This document shows positions 59,262 through 64,000 of a stretch of DNA of 64,000 bases, one piece after another. The stretch lies in the NCBI RefSeq assembly GCF_039537875.1, contig NZ_BAABBI010000001.1, positions 1,426,001 to 1,490,000 of the forward strand, in the 5' to 3' direction. The stretch is from Corallibacter vietnamensis. Lineage in GTDB: Bacteria; Bacteroidota; Bacteroidia; Flavobacteriales; Flavobacteriaceae. The notes beneath the pieces were generated by a model. It saw only the letters and a program-made list of their open reading frames with translations, did no database searches and was not told the origin of the DNA. Both the position numbers and the translations under genes were made by a program. The number at the start of each line of letters is the position of its first letter. The first letter of the stretch is position 1.

Positions 59262-60575
59262 ATGAACCATTTATCACTAATAATAAAACGTGAGTATTTA
59301 ACAAAAGTAAAAAACAAGTCATTTTTAATTATGACAATCTTAAGTCCCATAATTATGATTGTTTTAATTGCTGTTGTGGCCTATTTATCACAGTTAAATA
59401 ATAATACAGAACGTACCATTTCAATTTTAGACGAGTCAGGTATTATAGAATCGTCTTTTACAGATACAGAAACAACAAAATACAATATACTTAAAAACGT
59501 ATCACTTGCTGAAGCCAAAAAACAAGCAGAAGAAAAGGATCATTACGGATTACTTTATATTGAGAATTACAGTGATGTAAATACGCTGTCAAAGCATATA
59601 AAATTTTATTCAGAAGAAGCACCATCACTTACCTTAATGAGTGATTTAGAAAGTAAATTAGAAAAGCAACTTACTGACTTGAAACTAGCCGATGAAGGTG
59701 TTGATATAGAAATGATAAAGTCTTCAAAAGTGCGCGTAGATATTGCTCAAGAAAGTTTTGTTGGCGAAAAAACTTCAAAAATAGATAGTGTTGTAAAATT
59801 AGCTTTTGGTTGTGCTGCGGGATATTTACTATTTATGTTTATTATCATTTATGGTAACATGATTATGCGTAGCGTGATTGAAGAAAAAACAAGTCGTATT
59901 ATAGAAGTCATAATATCTTCTGTAAAACCAATACAGTTAATGTTAGGTAAAATTATAGGAACATCTTTAGCTGGGATTACTCAATTTGTAATTTGGTTAA
60001 TATTAGGGAGTTTTTTAATGGTTATAGTTTCTGCAATTTTCGGAATAGACTTTGCTCAATCTCATTCAGCACAACAAGAACTCGTGAACCAAGCGGTAAA
60101 TAACTCTGATTCTACAGCTATGGTGCAGAATATTATGAATGCATTTTATAATTTACCAATTACCAATTTAATTTTTGCCTTTGTATTATTTTTTATTGCA
60201 GGATATCTATTATATAGTTCTTTGTATGCAGCAATAGGTGCCGCTGTAGATAATGAAACAGATACGCAGCAGTTTTTGTTTCCAATACTTATGCCGTTAA
60301 TCCTAGCTGTATATATTGGTATTTTTACTGTTATTGAAGATCCGCACGGAACCGTTTCTACCGTGTTTTCTTTCATACCATTTACATCGCCAGTAGTTAT
60401 GTTAATGCGAATTCCTTTTGGTGTACCAGTATGGCAACAGTTAGTATCATTAGTATTGCTAGTAGGAACATTTATGTTTACCGTATGGTTTGCAGCAAAA
60501 ATTTATAGAGTAGGAATTTTAATGTATGGAAAAAAGCCTAGCTATAAAGAACTTATTAAATGGATTAAATATTAA
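59262..60575 (+). CDS. ABC-2 permease, NatB type
   Basis: A 437-residue permease: one N-terminal helix (about 20-42), a large extracytoplasmic domain (45-180), then five or six C-terminal helices with EEKTSRIIEVIISSVKP between the first two (the coupling segment of NatB/ABC2_membrane_3 proteins). Partner of the ATPase gene two bases upstream. It is followed 11 bases later by the MscS gene. Confidence 0.9.
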   Translation: MNHLSLIIKREYLTKVKNKSFLIMTILSPIIMIVLIAVVAYLSQLNNNTERTISILDESGIIESSFTDTETTKYNILKNVSLAEAKKQAEEKDHYGLLYIENYSDVNTLSKHIKFYSEEAPSLTLMSDLESKLEKQLTDLKLADEGVDIEMIKSSKVRVDIAQESFVGEKTSKIDSVVKLAFGCAAGYLLFMFIIIYGNMIMRSVIEEKTSRIIEVIISSVKPIQLMLGKIIGTSLAGITQFVIWLILGSFLMVIVSAIFGIDFAQSHSAQQELVNQAVNNSDSTAMVQNIMNAFYNLPITNLIFAFVLFFIAGYLLYSSLYAAIGAAVDNETDTQQFLFPILMPLILAVYIGIFTVIEDPHGTVSTVFSFIPFTSPVVMLMRIPFGVPVWQQLVSLVLLVGTFMFTVWFAAKIYRVGILMYGKKPSYKELIKWIKY

Positions 60576-60586
60576 TAGGAAAATCA

Positions 60587-61474
60587 ATGGAAGAGAAACT
60601 AGATAATATTGAAGAAGTAGTTACAGAAAGTGGCATTTGGGAAACAATTATAGATTTTTTAGGTACGATTTTATATCAAAACGAAGAAAAAACTATAAAG
60701 ATTACAATAGGCCTAATATTACTAGTTGGCGTTATATATATTATAACAACCGTTGTACTGAACTTTATAAAAAGACTTTACGTAAAGCGATTGCCTTTAG
60801 AGGATAAAGCAAAATTTAATACCGTATTTTCATTTGCAAGATGGCTTGTGTATTTAGTGGTTTTAATAATTGTTTTTGATGCTGTTGGAGTAAATGTTAC
60901 AGCCATTTTTGCTGCTTCAGCAGCCTTATTAATAGGTATTGGTTTAGCATTGCAAACCTTATTTCAAGATATTATCTCTGGTGTTTTTATTTTAATAGAT
61001 CAAAGTTTACGCGTAGGAGATATTATTGAAATTGAAGATAAAATAGGACGTGTTGAAGAAATTAAACTACGAACAACCAGAGCCGTTACAATAGACAATA
61101 AAGTACTCGTAATACCTAACCATTTGTATTTAACAAATAGCTTATATAACTGGACACAAAACGGAACAACCACACGAGAAAGTGTTTCAGTAGGTGTGGC
61201 TTATGGAAGCGATGTTCAATTAGTAAAGCAATTATTACTACAGGCTGTAAATGACCACCCTAACGTATTAGATGACCCAGAACCGACAGTTTTGTTTACA
61301 GATTTTGCAGATAGTTCATTAAACTTTAAAGTAGTTTTTACACTTAATGACAGTTTTAAATCTAACTTCCCAAAAAGTGATATTCGTTTTGAAATAGATA
61401 AATTATTTAGAGCAAATAATGTTTCTATACCATTCCCACAAAGAGACATTCATATTATAGATCCAAAAAAATAG
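60587..61474 (+). CDS. MscS-family mechanosensitive channel
   Basis: A 295-residue protein with an N-terminal helix-rich part (three helices, about 35-60, 80-105 and 108-130). The pore-lining segment AASAALLIGIGLALQTLFQDI is followed by the beta domain with GVFILIDQSLRVGDIIEIED and VIPNHLYLTNSLYNWT. Channels of this type open on membrane stretch during osmotic downshock. Middle gene of the operon, three bases before the DUF6268 gene. Confidence 0.93.
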   Translation: MEEKLDNIEEVVTESGIWETIIDFLGTILYQNEEKTIKITIGLILLVGVIYIITTVVLNFIKRLYVKRLPLEDKAKFNTVFSFARWLVYLVVLIIVFDAVGVNVTAIFAASAALLIGIGLALQTLFQDIISGVFILIDQSLRVGDIIEIEDKIGRVEEIKLRTTRAVTIDNKVLVIPNHLYLTNSLYNWTQNGTTTRESVSVGVAYGSDVQLVKQLLLQAVNDHPNVLDDPEPTVLFTDFADSSLNFKVVFTLNDSFKSNFPKSDIRFEIDKLFRANNVSIPFPQRDIHIIDPKK

Positions 61475-61477
61475 CAT

Positions 61478-62365
61478 GTGAGTTTAAGTAAGGCATATAA
61501 AAACGTTTTAATTCTTTTTACCCTGCTACTTTGTTCTACTTTACAAGCACAATTAAGTAATTTAGCTAGGTTAGAATATTCTTTTATACCCAAAAAAAAC
61601 TCCGAAGACAGCTATAGTAGGTTTCGAGGTTTTTTTAATATTCCTATTGAAATTTCTGAAGATGATTATCTTGTTTTTGGTGCCGAATACAATAATGTAG
61701 CTATAGACCTTGAAGACCATTATCCTTTTAATCGAAGTCTAATAAACCAAGTACATGTTATAGATGCTACCATTGGCTACACCTTTAAGCATAATGAAAA
61801 ATGGCGATTTGGAGCCAAAGTAACACCTAGAATCGCATCAACATTAAAATCAAAAATAACCGGGTCTGATTTTTTTATAAACGGAGGCGTTTACGCTATT
61901 AATGATAAAACAAAAGACGAAACAGCAAAAAAACCAAACAGATTAATAATTGGTTTAACCTACAATAGTACATCAGGATTGCCTTTCCCATTACCTTTTG
62001 TAAGTTATTTTAGAAAGCTTAATTCACATTGGGCATATACATTGGGAGTTCCTAAAGCCAATATAGAATATTATTTTAACGAAAAAAATGTACTACAATC
62101 ATTCATAAGTTTAGATGGTTATTATGCGCATGTACAAGATAAAATAACTGTCAATAATCAAGTTGTAGAAAACGTTTCTTTACGCGTTATAGTATTAGGA
62201 TTAGGATATGAATATTATTTTACAAAGCACTTTGCTTTTTACATGTATTCAGGCTATACTTTAGATCAAAAAAACATACTACGTAATAAAGACAAAGACA
62301 AAGTATTTACTTTAGATGACGTAAATACCTTATATTTAAGAACCGGATTAAAATACAAGATATAA
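61478..62365 (+). CDS. DUF6268 outer-membrane protein
   Basis: A 295-residue exported protein: signal peptide (ending LQAQ near residue 25), then about a dozen amphipathic strands (RFRGFFNIPIEISEDDYLVFG, quoted in part as GFFNIPIEISEDDYLVFG; GLGYEYYFTKHFAFYMYSG), a barrel of the Bacteroidota DUF6268 type. Function unknown. The start is GTG at 61478; the nearby ATG is out of frame. It is one base before the sigma-54-type activator. Confidence 0.75.
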   Translation: MSLSKAYKNVLILFTLLLCSTLQAQLSNLARLEYSFIPKKNSEDSYSRFRGFFNIPIEISEDDYLVFGAEYNNVAIDLEDHYPFNRSLINQVHVIDATIGYTFKHNEKWRFGAKVTPRIASTLKSKITGSDFFINGGVYAINDKTKDETAKKPNRLIIGLTYNSTSGLPFPLPFVSYFRKLNSHWAYTLGVPKANIEYYFNEKNVLQSFISLDGYYAHVQDKITVNNQVVENVSLRVIVLGLGYEYYFTKHFAFYMYSGYTLDQKNILRNKDKDKVFTLDDVNTLYLRTGLKYKI

Positions 62366-62366
62366 T

Positions 62367-63530
62367 ATGCCAAAAATATTAGTAATAGAAGATGAAGCAG
62401 CAATAAGACGTGTACTTGTAAAAATTCTTTCAGAAGAAAATGATAAATATATCGTAGAAGAAGCTGAAGATGGTTTAAAAGGAGTTGAAGCCATTAAGAA
62501 GGACGATTTTGATTTGGTGCTTTGTGATATAAAAATGCCAAAAATGGATGGTGTTGAAGTTCTTGAAGCCGTAAAGAAAATAAAACCAGAAACACCAATG
62601 GTTATGATTTCTGGACACGGAGATTTAGATACAGCTGTAAACACAATGCGTTTAGGTGCTTTTGATTATATATCGAAACCGCCAGATTTAAACAGATTGT
62701 TAAACACTGTGAGAATCGCGCTAAACAGCAAGGAACTTGTTGTAGAAAATAAGCGATTAAAAAAGAAAGTGAGCAAAAACTATGAAATGATTGGCAAAAG
62801 TGAAGCCATAGCTCACATAAAAGAGATGATTGAAAAAGTATCTGTAACAGATGCTAGGGTGCTTATTACTGGACCAAACGGAACAGGGAAAGAGTTAGTA
62901 GCCCATTGGTTGCATGAAAAAAGTAACCGCTCAAAAGGTCCATTAGTAGAAGTTAACTGTGCCGCAATTCCTTCAGAACTTATAGAAAGTGAGTTGTTTG
63001 GGCATGTAAAAGGAGCCTTTACTAGTGCTGTAAAAGATAGAGCTGGAAAGTTTGAAGCTGCAAACGGAGGAACCATTTTTCTTGATGAAATAGGCGATAT
63101 GAGTCTTTCTGCGCAAGCAAAAGTATTACGTGCTTTACAAGAAAATAAAATTCAACGTGTTGGTAATGATAAAGACATTAAAGTAGATGTACGCGTTGTG
63201 GCAGCAACCAATAAAGATTTAAAAAAAGAAATTGCAGATGGTAAGTTTAGAGAAGATTTATATCACCGTTTAGCGGTTATTTTGATCAAAGTTCCTGCAT
63301 TAAATGATAGGCGCGAAGATATACCTCTTTTAGTTGATTTTTTCGCAAACAAAATAGCAGAAGAACAAGGAAATGCAAAAAAAGAGTTTTCTTCAAAAGC
63401 TATTAAATTACTGCAAGAGTACGATTGGACAGGAAATATTCGTGAATTAAGAAATGTTGTAGAACGCCTAATAATTTTAGGTGAAAAAGAAGTAAGCGAA
63501 AGTGATGTAAAACTTTTTGCTTCAAAATAA
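62367..63530 (+). CDS. Sigma-54-type activator lacking its DNA-binding domain
   Basis: A 387-residue NtrC-family protein. Receiver (1-120) with acidic IEDE, phospho-acceptor Asp in LVLCDIKMPKMDG and Lys in YISKPPD. AAA+ domain (about 140-370) with Walker A GPNGTGKE, GAFTSA where the family has GAFTGA (the sigma-54 contact loop), Walker B GGTIFLDEIGDM and the RFR/RxDL-type arginine region REDLYHRL. The C-terminal Fis-type HTH is missing; the protein ends 15 residues after the AAA+ domain. It probably acts from solution or through a partner. Confidence 0.93.
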   Translation: MPKILVIEDEAAIRRVLVKILSEENDKYIVEEAEDGLKGVEAIKKDDFDLVLCDIKMPKMDGVEVLEAVKKIKPETPMVMISGHGDLDTAVNTMRLGAFDYISKPPDLNRLLNTVRIALNSKELVVENKRLKKKVSKNYEMIGKSEAIAHIKEMIEKVSVTDARVLITGPNGTGKELVAHWLHEKSNRSKGPLVEVNCAAIPSELIESELFGHVKGAFTSAVKDRAGKFEAANGGTIFLDEIGDMSLSAQAKVLRALQENKIQRVGNDKDIKVDVRVVAATNKDLKKEIADGKFREDLYHRLAVILIKVPALNDRREDIPLLVDFFANKIAEEQGNAKKEFSSKAIKLLQEYDWTGNIRELRNVVERLIILGEKEVSESDVKLFASK

Positions 63531-63540
63531 CATACACGTT

Positions 63541-64000
63541 ATGAAAAAGAATATAAACATCAACGATTTTAAAGTTAGCCAAAATATCCATCTTAAAGAT
63601 ATTAGCACAAACTACGATTTAGATGCTGATAAAGATAAAATTGAAGATGCACTAGAAGATGTATGTAAAGATTTAGCAAAAATTCAAAACACCATGTATG
63701 CTCATGGTAAGTATGCTGTTTTAATTTGCATTCAAGGTATGGATACAGCAGGTAAAGACAGTATGATCCGAGAAGTTTTTAAAGAGCTTAATGCTCGTGG
63801 AGTGGTAGTTCATAGCTTTAAAGTACCAACCGAGTTAGAGTTAAAGCATGATTATTTATGGCGTCATTATATTGCACTTCCTGCGCGCGGAAAGTTTGGA
63901 GTTTTTAATAGAACACATTATGAAAATGTATTAGTAACAAGAGTGCATCCAGAATATATTTTGGGAGAAAACTTACCTAATATACATACTGTTGAAGATG
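63541..64000 (+). CDS. Polyphosphate kinase 2-family protein (3' end outside window)
   Basis: The first 153 residues of a PPK2-type protein, which moves phosphate between polyphosphate and nucleotides. Walker A CIQGMDTAGKDSMIREVF near residue 62, FKVPTELELKHDYLWRHY near 97, the phosphate-lid region ALPARGKFGVFNRTHYENVL near 116, and VHPEYILGE. It starts 10 bases after the sigma-54-type activator and continues past the window edge with no stop. Class (PPK2-I, II or III) cannot be told from the visible part. Confidence 0.9.
   Translation, partial: MKKNININDFKVSQNIHLKDISTNYDLDADKDKIEDALEDVCKDLAKIQNTMYAHGKYAVLICIQGMDTAGKDSMIREVFKELNARGVVVHSFKVPTELELKHDYLWRHYIALPARGKFGVFNRTHYENVLVTRVHPEYILGENLPNIHTVED

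Noticed and set aside
1..64000. Insertion sequences, prophage or integrated elements
   Set aside because: No transposase, integrase or phage structural gene is seen; the only sign of rearrangement is the 31992-32533 graveyard.

Overview
This window is a piece of an AT-rich chromosome from the Bacteroidota, almost certainly a marine member of the Flavobacteriaceae (the Lacinutrix/Olleya/Psychroserpens/Winogradskyella neighbourhood is my guess, not a determination). The signs are: three proteins with type IX secretion (T9SS) C-terminal sorting domains, many Bacteroidota-only DUF families (DUF3667, DUF3078, DUF4197, DUF4920, DUF6268, BT_3928), type III glutamine synthetase, almost no Shine-Dalgarno sequences, and promoters of the Bacteroidota type (TTTG, about 19 nt, TAnnTTTG). 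Several of those -7 boxes lie inside the N-terminal extension of an open frame and so fix the true, shorter start.

Layout. 1-8190: the end of an MsbA-like ABC exporter, a reverse operon folP-dacA(cdaA)-DUF3667, then a forward run DUF1599, BT_3928, DppB-like permease, TlpA-like thioredoxin and tpiA. 8244-17837: a phosphate-selective-type porin, prmA, clpS, a tRNA-Arg(ACG), a tiny reverse gene, a secreted endonuclease I, a Na/Ca exchanger, glutamine synthetase III and a tiny secreted peptide. 17838-28157: a beta-barrel protein, purM, DUF3078, a small ABC module, prfA, pyrF, a BtuF-like protein, and a histidine kinase/receiver pair flanked by two related small proteins. 28397-31840: a fused acyl-CoA mutase (IcmF). 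31992-32533: a small graveyard, with a broken plus-strand gene facing an amputated type II cas1. 32701-38558: a propeller-like protein, an Lrp regulator between two related helical-bundle proteins, and an MFS transporter-ypdA operon behind what looks like a leader-peptide attenuator. 38613-50762: T9SS repeat proteins, fluC/crcB, DPP III, an LRR protein and a lipoprotein/two-component cluster. 50906-58043: a MazG-like protein, ilvE, DUF4920, a haem lipoprotein, mnmD, YceI, grpE-dnaJ. 58127-64000: a small-RNA candidate, then an operon of ABC-2 transporter, MscS channel, DUF6268 protein, sigma-54-type activator and PPK2 (cut by the window end).

Most of the content is ordinary flavobacterial housekeeping. 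The observations I rate highest are regulatory. (1) Two promoters of the 46663-50762 two-component cluster share a dyad motif at exactly the same distance from their -7 boxes. (2) A 26-codon leader ORF, a competing pairing segment and a perfect terminator hairpin precede the MFS-ypdA operon. (3) There is a promoter-hairpin-terminator unit with no ORF after dnaJ. (4) A sigma-54-like -24/-12 element precedes grpE, while a sigma-54 activator lacking its DNA-binding domain lies 6 kb away.

All family assignments come from reading motifs by eye, with no database search. Positions of short sites may be off by one base.
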